A stretch of DNA of 64,000 nucleotides from Mesobacterium_A hydrothermale. GTDB taxonomy: Bacteria > Pseudomonadota > Alphaproteobacteria > Rhodobacterales > Rhodobacteraceae. Below the pieces are notes generated by a model. It was not told the origin of the DNA, did not search any database, and saw only the letters and a program-made list of their open reading frames with translations. Positions 43,181-52,498 of the stretch are shown piece by piece; within the stretch, counting starts at the first letter, position 1, and every line of letters begins with the position of its first letter. The stretch covers positions 55,574-119,573 of the forward strand of contig NZ_JAYLLH010000011.1 in the NCBI RefSeq assembly GCF_035818635.1. Reading direction: 5' to 3'. The position numbers and the translations under genes are program-made.

Positions 43181-43471
43181 ATGGACGTCCGATCCTTGTT
43201 TGCCGCGCAGAAATACGCGGCGACCCGAACCGCAACCGCCGCAGGTCCGGCACAGCCCGACATCGGTCGCGCGGTGTCCGATGTCGCAAGCAGTTTCGAA
43301 CAGACGCTGCGGCAGGCCGAAGTAACAGCGCAAAAGGCGATGATCGGTGATGCCGATCCGCATGCGCTGGTACATGCGCTGGCGCAGTCGGAACTCGCCG
43401 TCGAGGCGGCGGTCACCGTGCGCAACAAGGTGGTCGAGGCCTACCAGGAAATCCTGCGGATGCCGGTCTGA
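43181..43471 (+). CDS. fliE: flagellar hook-basal body complex protein FliE
   Basis: FliE links the rod to the MS ring and export gate. The 96-residue protein has the compact C-terminal FliE segment: QTLRQAEVTAQKAMIGDADPHALVHALAQSELAVEAAVTVRNKVVEAYQEILRMPV (shown by the QSELAVEAAVTVRNKVVEAY core). AAGGAG lies just before the ATG. It is 5 bases before fliQ. Confidence 0.92.
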   Translation: MDVRSLFAAQKYAATRTATAAGPAQPDIGRAVSDVASSFEQTLRQAEVTAQKAMIGDADPHALVHALAQSELAVEAAVTVRNKVVEAYQEILRMPV

Positions 43472-43476
43472 CCGCC

Positions 43477-43746
43477 ATGATGAGCGAAGCGTTGTTTTTC
43501 GACACCCTGCGACAGGGTCTGTCGGTCAGTGTCGTGACGGCGCTGCCGATCCTCGCTGTCGCGTTGGTGATGGGGATCGCGGTCGGTCTGTTCCAGGCGC
43601 TGACCTCGATCCAGGAAATGACGCTGACCTTCGTGCCCAAGTTGATCGCCATCGTCGTCACGTTCTGGATGTCGATGAGCTTCATGACACAGACGCTGGT
43701 CAGCTTTTTCCAGGACCAGCTGATCCCCATCATTGCCGGAGGCTGA
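43477..43746 (+). CDS. fliQ: flagellar export apparatus protein FliQ
   Basis: FliQ is a small inner-membrane subunit of the export gate. The 89-residue protein has two hydrophobic helices (about 15-40 and 50-75) and family features TALPILAVALVMGIAVGLFQALTSIQEMTLTFVPKLIAI. Two adjacent ATG codons at 43477 and 43480 are possible starts. It overlaps no gene but lies one base before flgF. Confidence 0.94.
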   Translation: MMSEALFFDTLRQGLSVSVVTALPILAVALVMGIAVGLFQALTSIQEMTLTFVPKLIAIVVTFWMSMSFMTQTLVSFFQDQLIPIIAGG

Positions 43747-43747
43747 G

Positions 43748-44461
43748 ATGGAAACCGCAGGCTACACCACCCTGACCCGGCAATCCGGGCTGATGCGCGA
43801 AATGCGCGTGATCGCGAACAATATCGCCAACAGCGCCACCACCGGTTACCGGCAGGAAGGGCTTTTGTTTTCAGAATTTGTCGTTAGATCGGGCCGGGAT
43901 GACAGCGTGTCGATGGCGGCCGCGCGGATCCACAACACCTCGCTCCGACAAGGGGCGCTTGAACGCACCGGCGCGCCGTTCGACATGGCGATCGAGGGCG
44001 ATGGTTATTTCCTTGTCGAAACGCCGCTGGGCCAGCGTCTGACCCGCGCGGGGGCGTTTTCCACCGATGCCAACGGCGACCTGGTCACGCCTGAAGGCTA
44101 TCGCGTGCTGGATGCCGGCGGGGCGCCGATCTTCATCCCGCCCGACGCGCAGGATTTCGCCATGGCGCGCGATGGCACGCTCAGCGCCGGGGACCGCCTG
44201 CTGGGACAGGTGGGCGTGGTGCACCCCGTCGCGCCCGAGGACTTGCAGCGCGAGGACGGCGTGATGTTCCGGGCCGACGCCGGGTTCGACCCGATCCCGG
44301 ACCCGACGGTGCTTCAGGGATTCCTCGAAAGCTCGAATGTCGATGCCGTGGGCCAGATGGCCCGCATGATCGAGGTGCAGCGTGCCTATGAACTGGGCCA
44401 AAGCTTTCTCGATTCCGAAAACGAACGCGTCCGCAGCGCGCTCGACACCTTTATAAAATAG
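43748..44461 (+). CDS. flgF: flagellar basal-body rod protein FlgF
   Basis: FlgF is a rod subunit. The start is ATG 43748 with GGAGG 6 bases upstream (237 residues); an upstream GTG extension is rejected. The N-terminal rod motif is QSGLMREMRVIANNIANSATTGYRQEG, followed by FDMAIEGDGYFLVETPLGQRLTRAGAF. The C-terminus contains MIEVQRAYELGQSFLDSENERVRSALDTFIK. Confidence 0.93.
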   Translation: METAGYTTLTRQSGLMREMRVIANNIANSATTGYRQEGLLFSEFVVRSGRDDSVSMAAARIHNTSLRQGALERTGAPFDMAIEGDGYFLVETPLGQRLTRAGAFSTDANGDLVTPEGYRVLDAGGAPIFIPPDAQDFAMARDGTLSAGDRLLGQVGVVHPVAPEDLQREDGVMFRADAGFDPIPDPTVLQGFLESSNVDAVGQMARMIEVQRAYELGQSFLDSENERVRSALDTFIK

Positions 44462-44470
44462 GAGCAAGCC

Positions 44471-45256
44471 ATGCGCGCCCTTGCCATTGCCGCCACCGGA
44501 ATGAGCGCCCAGCAAATGCGGGTCGAAGTGATTTCCAACAACCTGTCGAACATGAGCACGACGGGGTACAATCCGCGCCGCGCCGAATTTGCAGACCTGC
44601 ATTATCAACAGTTTGCCCGTGCCGGCGCGGTCAGCGCGGCGGATGGAACGGTGCTTCCGACCGGTATTCAACTGGGCCTTGGTGTGCGTCCTTCGGCGAT
44701 AAGCGTCGAACTGGGGCAGGGGGCGCTGTCGGCCACGAATGGCGATCTGGACGTCGCCATCGAAGGGGCGGGTTACCTCGAAATAACCTTGCCGTCGGGG
44801 CAGTCCGCTTTCACCCGCGATGGGGCGCTCAAACGCAATGCCGATGGGCTGATCGTGACCGCCGATGGCATGCCCGTGGTCCCGGAAATCACCATCCCCG
44901 CCGACGCCCGCAGCATTTCGATCAATGCCGATGGTGAAGTCTATGCCTATTTCCGCGACGGGGTGGAAGGGGAGCTGATAGGACAGTTCACGCTGGCCGG
45001 GTTCACCAACCCCAAGGGGTTGGAGGCGCTGGGCAGCAATCTTTTTGTCGAAACCGAAGCGTCTGGTCCGGCGCTTGTGTCTTCACCGGGGCTGGATGGG
45101 TTGGGGACGCTGCGGCAGGGGTATCTTGAGGACAGTTCGGTGGATGCCGTCCGTGAAATCACCGAACTGATCGAGGCGCAGCGCGGATACGAGCTGAACG
45201 CAAAGGTCATCACCGCGGTTGACCAGATGCTGTCGGCGACGACGCAGGTGCGCTGA
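44471..45256 (+). CDS. flgG: flagellar distal rod protein FlgG
   Basis: FlgG builds the distal rod. The 261-residue protein has MRALAIAATGMSAQQMRVEVISNNLSNMSTTGYNPRRAEF and the distal-rod motif DLDVAIEGAGYLEITLPSGQ, with the C-terminal ITELIEAQRGYELNAKVITAVDQML. It starts 9 bases after flgF (GGAG upstream of ATG) and overlaps flgA by one base. Confidence 0.95.
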   Translation: MRALAIAATGMSAQQMRVEVISNNLSNMSTTGYNPRRAEFADLHYQQFARAGAVSAADGTVLPTGIQLGLGVRPSAISVELGQGALSATNGDLDVAIEGAGYLEITLPSGQSAFTRDGALKRNADGLIVTADGMPVVPEITIPADARSISINADGEVYAYFRDGVEGELIGQFTLAGFTNPKGLEALGSNLFVETEASGPALVSSPGLDGLGTLRQGYLEDSSVDAVREITELIEAQRGYELNAKVITAVDQMLSATTQVR

Positions 45257-45678
45257 TGTTGCGCGCGGTTCCAACGCTCATCGCGCTTTCGCTGGTGCCG
45301 GCCGTGGCATGGGCCGATACCGTGATTGCCACCCGCACCATCCGCCCCGAGGAGGTTCTGACCAACGCCGATGTGCGCCTGTCGTCCGGTGCGTCCGCCG
45401 GGGTCTATTCCACGCTGGACGAGGTCATCGGGCAAGAGGCGCGCGTTGTGCTTTATGCCGGTCGCGACATCCGTCGTGGCGACCTGCGGCCACCCGCCCT
45501 GGTTGCGCGCAATGCCGTGGTCAGCCTGATCTACCGCCAGGGTGGGCTGGAGATTCTGGCCGAAGGTCGGTCGCTGGCAAGGGGCAGCGTCGGAGACACC
45601 ATTTCGGTCCTCAACACCGCGTCGCGCAGCAAGGTCCTGGGTGTCGTACAACCAGATGGGCGGGTTTTGGTGCAATGA
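45256..45678 (+). CDS. flgA: P-ring assembly chaperone FlgA
   Basis: FlgA is a periplasmic chaperone for the FlgI P-ring. The 140-residue precursor has a signal peptide ending near AWAD (residue 20), then SAF-type repeats (TRTIRPEEVLTNADVRL, VIGQEARVVLYAGRDIRRGDL, and the C-terminal GDTISVLNTASRSKVLGVVQPDGRVLV). It overlaps flgG by one base and flgH by four bases. Confidence 0.93.
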   Translation: MLRAVPTLIALSLVPAVAWADTVIATRTIRPEEVLTNADVRLSSGASAGVYSTLDEVIGQEARVVLYAGRDIRRGDLRPPALVARNAVVSLIYRQGGLEILAEGRSLARGSVGDTISVLNTASRSKVLGVVQPDGRVLVQ

Positions 45679-46409
45679 AACGAACAGGATTGACGTATCT
45701 TTTTGCCTGCGCGCTGCTCATATCTGCCTGCGGACGCAGCGATCACCTGGGAAAGGCGCCCACCTTTTCCGAACCCGAAAACACCCGCGAACACAATGCG
45801 ATGATCTATGCGCCGCTGCCGTTTCTGCCTGCCACGGTGCAGCCGTCCGACAGCGCCTCGCTCTGGAGCCGGGATCGCGCGTCGCTCCTGGGGGACCGGC
45901 GGGCGATGAAGCGCGGCGATATCCTGACCGTGGTGATCGAGATCGACGAGAAGGCCGAGATCTCCAATGCCACCGCGCGGTCGCGCAATGCCACGCAGGA
46001 CATGCAGGTGCCGCAGCTTTTCGGCGTTCCGCAACGGATCGACACGGGCATTTCCGACGGGGCGTCGATGGCCGATGCGGTGGATGTCAGCGGCGGACTG
46101 CAAAGCTCTGGCGACGGCTCTGTCCGGCGCAAGGAAAAGCTGACCCTGCGCGTTGCCGCCACCATCATCGACGTTCTGCCCAACGGCGTCCTGTCGATCG
46201 AGGGCAGCCAGGAGGTGCGGGTGAATTTCGAACTGCGCGAATTGCTGGTTACGGGCTTCGTCCGGCCAGAGGACGTGTCGCGCCAGAACCAGATCACCTA
46301 TGACAAGATCGCCTCGGCCCGGATTTCCTATGGCGGGCGCGGCCAGATCACCGATGTGCAGCAACCACGCTATGGCCAGCAGGTGCTGGACATGGTTCTG
46401 CCGTTCTGA
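45675..46409 (+). CDS. flgH: flagellar L-ring lipoprotein FlgH
   Basis: FlgH forms the outer-membrane L ring. The start is ATG 45675 (244 residues) overlapping the flgA stop; the open frame extends much further upstream but only through flgG/flgA shadow sequence. The lipobox LISAC puts the lipidated cysteine at C19. The family pattern ASLWSRDRASLLGDRRAMKRGDILTVVIEIDEKAEISN is present. Confidence 0.94.
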   Translation: MKRTGLTYLFACALLISACGRSDHLGKAPTFSEPENTREHNAMIYAPLPFLPATVQPSDSASLWSRDRASLLGDRRAMKRGDILTVVIEIDEKAEISNATARSRNATQDMQVPQLFGVPQRIDTGISDGASMADAVDVSGGLQSSGDGSVRRKEKLTLRVAATIIDVLPNGVLSIEGSQEVRVNFELRELLVTGFVRPEDVSRQNQITYDKIASARISYGGRGQITDVQQPRYGQQVLDMVLPF

Positions 46410-46420
46410 GAGGGCCCGCG

Positions 46421-46948
46421 ATGCGTTTCCTGATCCCCGTTATCCTGACTCTGATCGGCGTGGGCGCCGGTCTGGGCGCCGGGCTGTTCCTGCGTCCCGA
46501 TCCCGCCCAGGAAAATGCGGCGCAAGGAGACACGTCCCACGATGCGACAGCTGGCGAGCCTGTCGCCTGCGTCCCGGTCGAAGGTCACGCGCCGCTGCCC
46601 CCGATCGATGCGGCGGACCTGGCTGACCGGGAATATGTGAAGATGAACAATCAGTTCGTCATCCCGGTGATCACCGAAACCCGGGTCGCGTCGCTGGTGG
46701 TGCTCTCGATCACGCTGGAAGCCAAGGCCGGCAGTTCCGAGTTGGTCTATCAACGTGAACCGAAGTTGCGCGACCTGTTCCTGCAAACGCTGTTCGACCA
46801 GGCCAGTCTTGGCCGGTTCAGCGGCGATTTCGCCAACGCTGCAAATCTTGCCCCTTTGCGCGATGAATTGCGGACGGTCGCGCGGCGGGTGCTGGGCGAT
46901 GCGGTCAGCGATGTGCTGATCACGGACATGTCCCGCCAGGATGCCTGA
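46421..46948 (+). CDS. fliL: FliL-like flagellar basal-body-associated protein
   Basis: The 175-residue protein has one N-terminal membrane helix (about 3-24) and a periplasmic FliL-like domain (about 70-175; YVKMNNQFVIPVITETRVASLVVLSITLEA, and KLRDLFLQTLFDQASLG). FliL attaches to the stator and supports torque and stator stability. It follows flgH by 11 bases. The match is at the level of architecture and motif, so it is a FliL-family protein rather than a certain FliL ortholog. Confidence 0.75.
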   Translation: MRFLIPVILTLIGVGAGLGAGLFLRPDPAQENAAQGDTSHDATAGEPVACVPVEGHAPLPPIDAADLADREYVKMNNQFVIPVITETRVASLVVLSITLEAKAGSSELVYQREPKLRDLFLQTLFDQASLGRFSGDFANAANLAPLRDELRTVARRVLGDAVSDVLITDMSRQDA

Positions 46949-46963
46949 CGGGACTGCCGGGGT

Positions 46964-48082
46964 TCAGCCCTTGACGATCAACTGGGGCGAGGTCACGTCG
47001 ATCCCCAGTGCCTTGCCCACGGCGTAGTAGGTCAGCTTGCCCGCGTGGGTGTTCAGCCCGTTCAGCAGGTGCGGATCGTCGGCGCAGGCCTGTTTCCAGC
47101 CCTTGTCCGCAAGCGCCAGCATGAAGGGCATGGTGGCGTTCCCCAGCGCGATGGTCGAGGTGCGGGCCACCGCGCCAGGCATGTTGGCGACGCAGTAATG
47201 CATGATGCCATCGACCTCATAAACCGGGTCCTGGTGCGTCGTCGCGCGCGAAGTCTCAAAACAGCCACCCTGGTCGATTGCGACATCGACGATTGCCGCG
47301 CCGTGTTTCATCGTCGACAGCTGTGCGCGGCTGACCAGCTTGGGTGCCGCGGCCCCCGGGATCAGCACCGCGCCGATCACCATGTCGGCCTCGGCCACCA
47401 GTTCGGCGGTGCTTCCGGCGCTGGCATAGCGGGTCTTGAACACCCCGCCGAACACGTCATCGAGATAGCGCATCCGCGGCAGAGAGCGGTCCAGCACGGT
47501 CACATCCGCGCCCATGCCCGCCGCGACGCGCGCCGCGTGGGTGCCGACGACGCCGCCACCGATCACGGCCACCTTCGCCGGGCCGACACCGGGCACGCCG
47601 CCCAGCAGAACGCCGCGCCCGCCATTGGCCTTTTGCAGGGTCCAGGCCCCCATCTGCGGGGCGAGTTTACCCGCCACTTCCGACATCGGCGCGAGCAGCG
47701 GCAGACCGCCCCGGTCGTCCGTCACGGTTTCATAGGCGATCGCGGTACAGCCGCTTGCCAGCAGGTCGTGGGTCTGGTCCGGGTCGGGCGCAAGGTGCAG
47801 GTAGGTGAACAGCAGGTGATAGTCGCGCAGCATCTTGCGTTCCACGGCCTGCGGTTCCTTGACCTTCACGATCATCTCGGCCTCGGCAAAGACCTGTTCG
47901 GCGGTCTCGGCGATCCGGGCACCGGCCGCGACATAGTCATCGTCGGTAAAGCCGGCGCCAAGGCCTGCGCCTTTCTGAACGATCACCTCGTGACCGTGGG
48001 CGACGGCCTCCATCGCTGCCTGCGGCGTCAGGCCGACACGGAATTCCTGTGGTTTGATCTCGGTCGGGCATCCGATTTTCAT
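46964..48082 (-). CDS. ald: alanine dehydrogenase
   Basis: Ald interconverts L-alanine and pyruvate with NAD. The start is ATG 48082 (372 residues, AAGGAGA upstream); extension to 48586 runs through the divergent regulatory region and is rejected. Family residues R15 (EFRVGL), the pyruvate-site K in MIVKVKE and H in YLHLAPD are present, as is the Rossmann motif VIGGGVVGTHAARVAAGMGA. It faces an Lrp-type regulator on the other strand, the usual arrangement for ald. Confidence 0.95.
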   Translation of the reverse strand: MKIGCPTEIKPQEFRVGLTPQAAMEAVAHGHEVIVQKGAGLGAGFTDDDYVAAGARIAETAEQVFAEAEMIVKVKEPQAVERKMLRDYHLLFTYLHLAPDPDQTHDLLASGCTAIAYETVTDDRGGLPLLAPMSEVAGKLAPQMGAWTLQKANGGRGVLLGGVPGVGPAKVAVIGGGVVGTHAARVAAGMGADVTVLDRSLPRMRYLDDVFGGVFKTRYASAGSTAELVAEADMVIGAVLIPGAAAPKLVSRAQLSTMKHGAAIVDVAIDQGGCFETSRATTHQDPVYEVDGIMHYCVANMPGAVARTSTIALGNATMPFMLALADKGWKQACADDPHLLNGLNTHAGKLTYYAVGKALGIDVTSPQLIVKG

Positions 48083-48165
48083 TGGGTTTCTCCTTCTCCC
48101 CTTCTGGGTCAAAGGTGTCATGGCGGTATTGCAATTTCTGGGTGGAAATGATCCGCTTGCCACAA

Positions 48166-48184
48166 GAATTTTCGCAGAAAATTC
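48166..48184. promoter_or_regulatory. palindromic candidate operator between ald and lrp
   Basis: GAATTTTC-GCA-GAAAATTC is a perfect 8-bp inverted repeat in the 132-base divergent gap between ald and its lrp-family neighbour, about 30 bases before the lrp-type GTG start. AT-rich palindromes of this size are common for Lrp/AsnC regulators. The same two half-sites with a different 3-base centre occur at 15640-15658. Confidence 0.5.
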
Positions 48185-48214
48185 GAAGAACCGCAGCAGG
48201 AGAGGAAGAAACCT

Positions 48215-48679
48215 GTGCATCCCAGCCTTGATGAAACGGATCGCCGTATTCTGCGCGCGCTTCAGAAACGTGGGCGGATGTCGAATGCCGAACTGGCGGA
48301 AACGGTGAATCTGTCGGCGTCTGCCTGTCACCGCCGGGTGCAGCGGCTGGAGGCAGAGGGGTTCATCAAGGACTATGTCGCCCTGCTGAACGCCCGCAAG
48401 CTGGGGATGCCGACCACCGTCTTCGTCGAAATCAAGCTGAGTGCGCAGGCTGACGAGGTGCTGGACGCCTTTGAAAAGGCCGTGGCGCGGGTGCCGGATG
48501 TGCTGGAATGCCACCTGATGGCAGGCACGGCGGACTACATCCTCAAGGTCGTGGCCGAAGATACCGAGGACTTTGCCCGCATACACCGTCAGTACCTGAC
48601 GCGCCTGCCCGGCGTGGCGCAGATGCAGTCGTCCTTCGCGCTGCGGACGGTGTTCAAGACCACCGCCCTGCCGGTTTGA
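48215..48679 (+). CDS. Lrp/AsnC-family transcriptional regulator of ald
   Basis: The 154-residue protein starts at GTG 48215 after an AGGAGAGG site. An N-terminal helix-turn-helix (LDETDRRILRALQKRGRMSNAELAETVNLSASACHRRVQRLEAEGFI, diagnostic core MSNAELAETVNLSASACHRR) is followed by an AsnC/RAM ligand-binding domain (about 70-154; VLECHLMAGTADYILKVVA). Divergence from ald points to alanine-responsive control of alanine catabolism, as for AldR/Lrp proteins. Note the hairpin-like operator just upstream. Confidence 0.9.
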   Translation: MHPSLDETDRRILRALQKRGRMSNAELAETVNLSASACHRRVQRLEAEGFIKDYVALLNARKLGMPTTVFVEIKLSAQADEVLDAFEKAVARVPDVLECHLMAGTADYILKVVAEDTEDFARIHRQYLTRLPGVAQMQSSFALRTVFKTTALPV

Positions 48680-48744
48680 ATGGGGCTGGTTCCCGTAACG
48701 TCAATTTTGTAGACAGCGGTATACCAAGCAGTCAGGGAACGCAG

Positions 48745-50355
48745 ATGTCGGCAAATGAGTGGGATTACATCGTTGTAGGCGCCGGCAGCGCGGGTTGCGT
48801 TCTGGCCAAACGGCTGAGCGACGCAGGCCACCGCGTGCTTTTGCTGGAAGCAGGCGGCAAGGACAATTACCACTGGGTGCATATCCCGATGGGCTATCTG
48901 TATTGCATCGGCAATCCGCGCACCGACTGGATGTACAAGACCGCGCCGGACAAGGGGCTGAACGGTCGGTCGTTGCTTTACCCGCGGGGCAAGGTTCTGG
49001 GCGGCTGTTCCTCGATCAATGGCATGCTGTATCTGCGGGGTCAGGCGGCGGATTATGACGGCTGGCGGCAGATGGGGCTGACCGGTTGGGGGTGGGACGA
49101 TGTGCTACCCTATTTCAAAAAGTCTGAAGATTACGTTGACGGCCCGTCTGATCTGCACGGTACGGGCGGCGAATGGCGGGTGGAAAACCAGCGACTGCAC
49201 TGGGACGTGCTGGATGACTGGCTGGAGGCCGCCGCCGCAGAGGGCCTGCCCAAGGTCACCGATTTCAACACCGGCAACAACGAAGGCGTCGGCTATTTCA
49301 AGGTGAATCAACGCGCTGGCTGGCGGATGAACACCGCCAAGGCGTTCCTGCGGACGGCCACGGGCAAGACGCTGAAGGTCGAAACACAGGCGCAGGCCAA
49401 GCGGTTGGTGCTGGACGGTTCGCGGGTCACCGGCGTGGTCTATGACAAGGCCGGGCAGGAGATGACGGCCACCGCCCGGGCGGAGGTGATCCTGAGCGCC
49501 GGCGCGATCAATTCGCCGCAGATCCTGCAACTGTCGGGGATCGGGCCGGGCGCGTTGCTGCAGCGGTACGGGATCGCGGTGGCGATGGACGCGCCGGGTG
49601 TCGGCGCCAACCTGCAAGACCATCTGCAATTGCGCTGCGCCTGGCGGCTGAGCCATGGCAAGACGCTAAACTCTCTGGCGAATTCGCTGTGGGGCAAGGC
49701 GATGATCGGCTTGGAATACGTGCTGAAACGGTCCGGCCCGATGTCGATGGCCCCCAGCCAGCTGGGCGCTTTTGCCAAGTCGCGCCCGGATCTGGAAACC
49801 CCGGACCTGGAGTTCCACGTTCAACCGCTGTCGCTGGAGGCGTTCGGCCAGCCGCTGCATGATTTCCCTGCAATTACAGCGTCGGTCTGCAACCTGCGGC
49901 CCGAAAGCCGGGGCACGGTCCGCATCACCTCGGGCAATTGGCGCGATGCGCCGGAAATCGCTCCGAACTATCTGTCGACCGAGGGCGACCGCCGGGTGGC
50001 CATCGATTCGATCCGTCTTGCGCGGCGGATCGCGGCGCAGGGGCCGCTGGCGAAATACAGCCCGGAAGAGCTGAAACCCGGCGCCAGTTTCCAGACCGAC
50101 GCCGAGGTCGCCGAGGCGGCAGGCAACGTGGGCACCACGATCTTCCACCCGGTCAGCACGGTGCGGATGGGGCAGGATGCGACGGCGCCGCTGGATGAAC
50201 GCTTGCGTTTCAAGGGCTTGTCCGGTCTGCGGGTGATTGACGCCAGCGTGATGCCGACCATCACAAGCGGCAATACCAATTCTCCCACCATCATGATCGC
50301 GGAAAAGGGCGCGGACATGATCCTGGCCGATGCCCGCGCGTCGGTTGCGGCATAA
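48745..50355 (+). CDS. GMC-family FAD-dependent oxidoreductase (choline/alcohol dehydrogenase-like)
   Basis: The start is ATG 48745 (536 residues); the longer frame runs through lrp shadow sequence. The N-terminal FAD dinucleotide motif is YIVVGAGSAGCVLA with LLEAG; GMC signatures PRGKVLGGCSSINGMLYLRG and SAGAINSPQILQLSGIGP follow, and the C-terminal active-site pair is the His in TIFHPVSTVRMG and the Asn in TSGNTNSPTIMIAEK. It oxidises an alcohol or choline-like substrate; the substrate cannot be read from the sequence. No bet or BADH gene is adjacent, which argues against a dedicated choline dehydrogenase. Confidence 0.88.
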   Translation: MSANEWDYIVVGAGSAGCVLAKRLSDAGHRVLLLEAGGKDNYHWVHIPMGYLYCIGNPRTDWMYKTAPDKGLNGRSLLYPRGKVLGGCSSINGMLYLRGQAADYDGWRQMGLTGWGWDDVLPYFKKSEDYVDGPSDLHGTGGEWRVENQRLHWDVLDDWLEAAAAEGLPKVTDFNTGNNEGVGYFKVNQRAGWRMNTAKAFLRTATGKTLKVETQAQAKRLVLDGSRVTGVVYDKAGQEMTATARAEVILSAGAINSPQILQLSGIGPGALLQRYGIAVAMDAPGVGANLQDHLQLRCAWRLSHGKTLNSLANSLWGKAMIGLEYVLKRSGPMSMAPSQLGAFAKSRPDLETPDLEFHVQPLSLEAFGQPLHDFPAITASVCNLRPESRGTVRITSGNWRDAPEIAPNYLSTEGDRRVAIDSIRLARRIAAQGPLAKYSPEELKPGASFQTDAEVAEAAGNVGTTIFHPVSTVRMGQDATAPLDERLRFKGLSGLRVIDASVMPTITSGNTNSPTIMIAEKGADMILADARASVAA

Positions 50356-50419
50356 GCCCGGCTTGCCCGCGCCTTTGCGTGCGGGCTAGAAGGCGGCAAC
50401 AAGACAAGGACTGCACGCC

Positions 50420-51313
50420 ATGACCGACCAGATGGACACCGAAAAAGCCCGCGCCTCTGCGTGGTTCCGCGACCTGCGCGACCAGATCGTCGCCGCCTTC
50501 GAGGGGCTGGAGGACAGCCACGCCGGGGGGCCGTTCACCGAGATGGACGCAGGGTGGTTCGAAGTGACTGAAACCAAACGGCATTCCGACGATGGCAGCG
50601 ACGCGGGCGGCGGGCTGATGAGCGTGATGCGCGGCGGTCGGGTGTTCGAGAAAGTGGGCGTCAACGTGTCCACCGTCTATGGCACGCTAGGCGAACGGGC
50701 GCAGCGGGCGATGGCGGCGCGCAAGGGCATTCCGGGGATGGCGGACGATCCGCGGTTCTGGGCCTCTGGCATTTCGCTGGTGGCGCACATGCGCAACCCG
50801 CATGTGCCCGCGGTTCACATGAACACGCGGATGTTCTGGACCCCGCACGCCTGGTGGTTCGGCGGCGGGTCGGACCTGAACCCCTGCATCGAATATGCCG
50901 AGGATACGGCGCATTTCCATGCCACGCAAAAGGCCCACCTGGACCCGCACGGGGCCGACGAATACCCGCGTTTGAAGGCCTGGGCAGACGAATATTTCTA
51001 TATCCCGCACCGCAAACGGGCGCGGGGTGTGGGCGGAATTTTCATGGACGATCAATGCACTGGCAACTGGGGCGCGGATTTCGCCCTGACCCAGGACATT
51101 GGCCGCGCCTTCCTGCCGGCCTTTGTGCCGCTGGTGGAAAAGCGCCGGGTACAGGCGTTTTCCGAGGCCGACAAGGACGCGCAGCTGATCCACCGGGGCC
51201 TCTATGCGGAATACAATCTTGTCTATGACCGGGGCACGAAATTCGGTCTGGAAACCGGGCATGACGCGAATGCCGTTCTGATGAGCCTGCCGCCGCTGGC
51301 CAAGTGGGTTTGA
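50420..51313 (+). CDS. hemF: oxygen-dependent coproporphyrinogen III oxidase HemF
   Basis: HemF converts coproporphyrinogen III to protoporphyrinogen IX with O2 in heme synthesis. The 297-residue protein has typical signatures SVMRGGRVFEKVGVNVSTVYG, PHVPAVHMNTRMF, WWFGGGSDLNPCI and the C-terminal LVYDRGTKFGLETGHDANAVLMSLPP. AAGGA lies 9 bases upstream of ATG 50420. Confidence 0.96.
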   Translation: MTDQMDTEKARASAWFRDLRDQIVAAFEGLEDSHAGGPFTEMDAGWFEVTETKRHSDDGSDAGGGLMSVMRGGRVFEKVGVNVSTVYGTLGERAQRAMAARKGIPGMADDPRFWASGISLVAHMRNPHVPAVHMNTRMFWTPHAWWFGGGSDLNPCIEYAEDTAHFHATQKAHLDPHGADEYPRLKAWADEYFYIPHRKRARGVGGIFMDDQCTGNWGADFALTQDIGRAFLPAFVPLVEKRRVQAFSEADKDAQLIHRGLYAEYNLVYDRGTKFGLETGHDANAVLMSLPPLAKWV

Positions 51314-51432
51314 CGGGAATCGGGGTTAAGACCCTGGGAAGACTGTCAATTTCCGGGGCACAATCCATGCACAACCGATGCACATTCCATGCGCATGGTT
51401 CGGGGCGTTTGCCGGGTTAACGCAGCGTGCGA

Positions 51433-51978
51433 TCAGGCGTCGCGCCACTGGCCCGGGGCCAGCCCGTCCAGCGTCCAGTCGCCGACCGACCAGCGCACCA
51501 GCCGCAGACAAGGCAGGCCGACATGGGCCGTCATCCGGCGCACCTGCCGGTTGCGGCCTTCGGTGATGGTCAGCGATATCCAGCAATCGGGCACCGATTT
51601 GCGGAACCGCACCGGCGGCGTGCGGGGCCACAGGCCCGGGTCGTCGATCCGCACCGCCTGCGCCGGGCGGGTCATGCCGTCGTTCAGGTCCACCCCCCGG
51701 CGCAGTTGGTCCAGCTGTGCCTCTGTCGCGTCGCCTTCGACCTGCGCGAGGTAGGTCTTGGGCTGCTTGAATTTCGGGTTGGAAATCCGCGCCTGCAGGC
51801 GGCCATTGTCGGTCAGGATCATCAGCCCTTCGCTGTCGCGGTCCAGCCGCCCTGCGGGATAGACGCCGGGGACCTTGATGAAATCCGACAGGGTCTGGCG
51901 GTCAGACCCTTCGGTGCCGCGATCGGTGAATTGCGACAGCACGTTCATCGGCTTGTTGAACAGGATCACGCGGGTCAT
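51433..51978 (-). CDS. rluE: RluE-like 23S rRNA pseudouridine synthase
   Basis: The 181-residue RsuA-family enzyme lacks the N-terminal S4 domain and has the catalytic Asp46 in [27 protein letters not shown], and the C-terminal [27 protein letters not shown]. This short form is typical of RluE (pseudouridine 2457). Its start overlaps the tadA stop (ATGA at 51975-51978), so the two RNA-modification genes are coupled. Confidence 0.85.
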   Translation of the reverse strand: MTRVILFNKPMNVLSQFTDRGTEGSDRQTLSDFIKVPGVYPAGRLDRDSEGLMILTDNGRLQARISNPKFKQPKTYLAQVEGDATEAQLDQLRRGVDLNDGMTRPAQAVRIDDPGLWPRTPPVRFRKSVPDCWISLTITEGRNRQVRRMTAHVGLPCLRLVRWSVGDWTLDGLAPGQWRDA

Positions 51979-52424
51979 CGGCGGCCTTTGAAGAAATCGC
52001 GCAGCAGGGTTTCGGACTCACGGGCGGCGATGCCGTCATATACTTCGGGCACATGGTGGCACTGCGGATGGGAAAAGATCCGCGGGCCTTGCGCGACACC
52101 GCCCGATTTCGGGTCGGACGCGCCGTAAAACACCCGGCGGATGCGGGCAAAGCTGATCGCGGCGGCGCACATCGGGCAGGGTTCCAGCGTGACGTACAGA
52201 TCGTGATCGGGCAGCCGTTCGGAGCCTTGCGCGACGCAGGCTTCGCGGATCACGAGGATCTCGGCATGGGCGGTTGGGTCGTTCCGTTCGCGCGTGCGGT
52301 TGCCGGCGCGCGCCAAGACGCGGCCATCGGGGCCAAGCAGAACAGCGCCAACTGGCACCTCGCCGCGCGTGGCGGCGGCGCGGGCTTCGGCCAGGGCAAG
52401 GGACATCGGGCTTTCGCTGTGCAT
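51975..52424 (-). CDS. tadA: tRNA-specific adenosine-34 deaminase TadA
   Basis: TadA makes inosine at the wobble position of tRNA-Arg. From ATG 52424 it has 149 residues; the longer frame upstream lies in the divergent region. The zinc deaminase motifs are TAHAEI (H53, E55) and [10 protein letters not shown] (C83, C86), with [10 protein letters not shown] and the tail [10 protein letters not shown]. It is divergent from the rluB-like gene with a 74-base gap. Confidence 0.93.
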   Translation of the reverse strand: MHSESPMSLALAEARAAATRGEVPVGAVLLGPDGRVLARAGNRTRERNDPTAHAEILVIREACVAQGSERLPDHDLYVTLEPCPMCAAAISFARIRRVFYGASDPKSGGVAQGPRIFSHPQCHHVPEVYDGIAARESETLLRDFFKGRR

Positions 52425-52498
52425 GGCGTTTCTTAGCCTGCGCGCGCGGCGATGCAAATCCGGTTCCCAAGGGCAGGGGAACAGGATATGGCGAAGGC

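Noticed and set aside
46964..48586. Long extension of alanine dehydrogenase to 48586
   Set aside because: The upstream part overlaps the divergent lrp gene; the start at 48082 has a clean AAGGAGA site.
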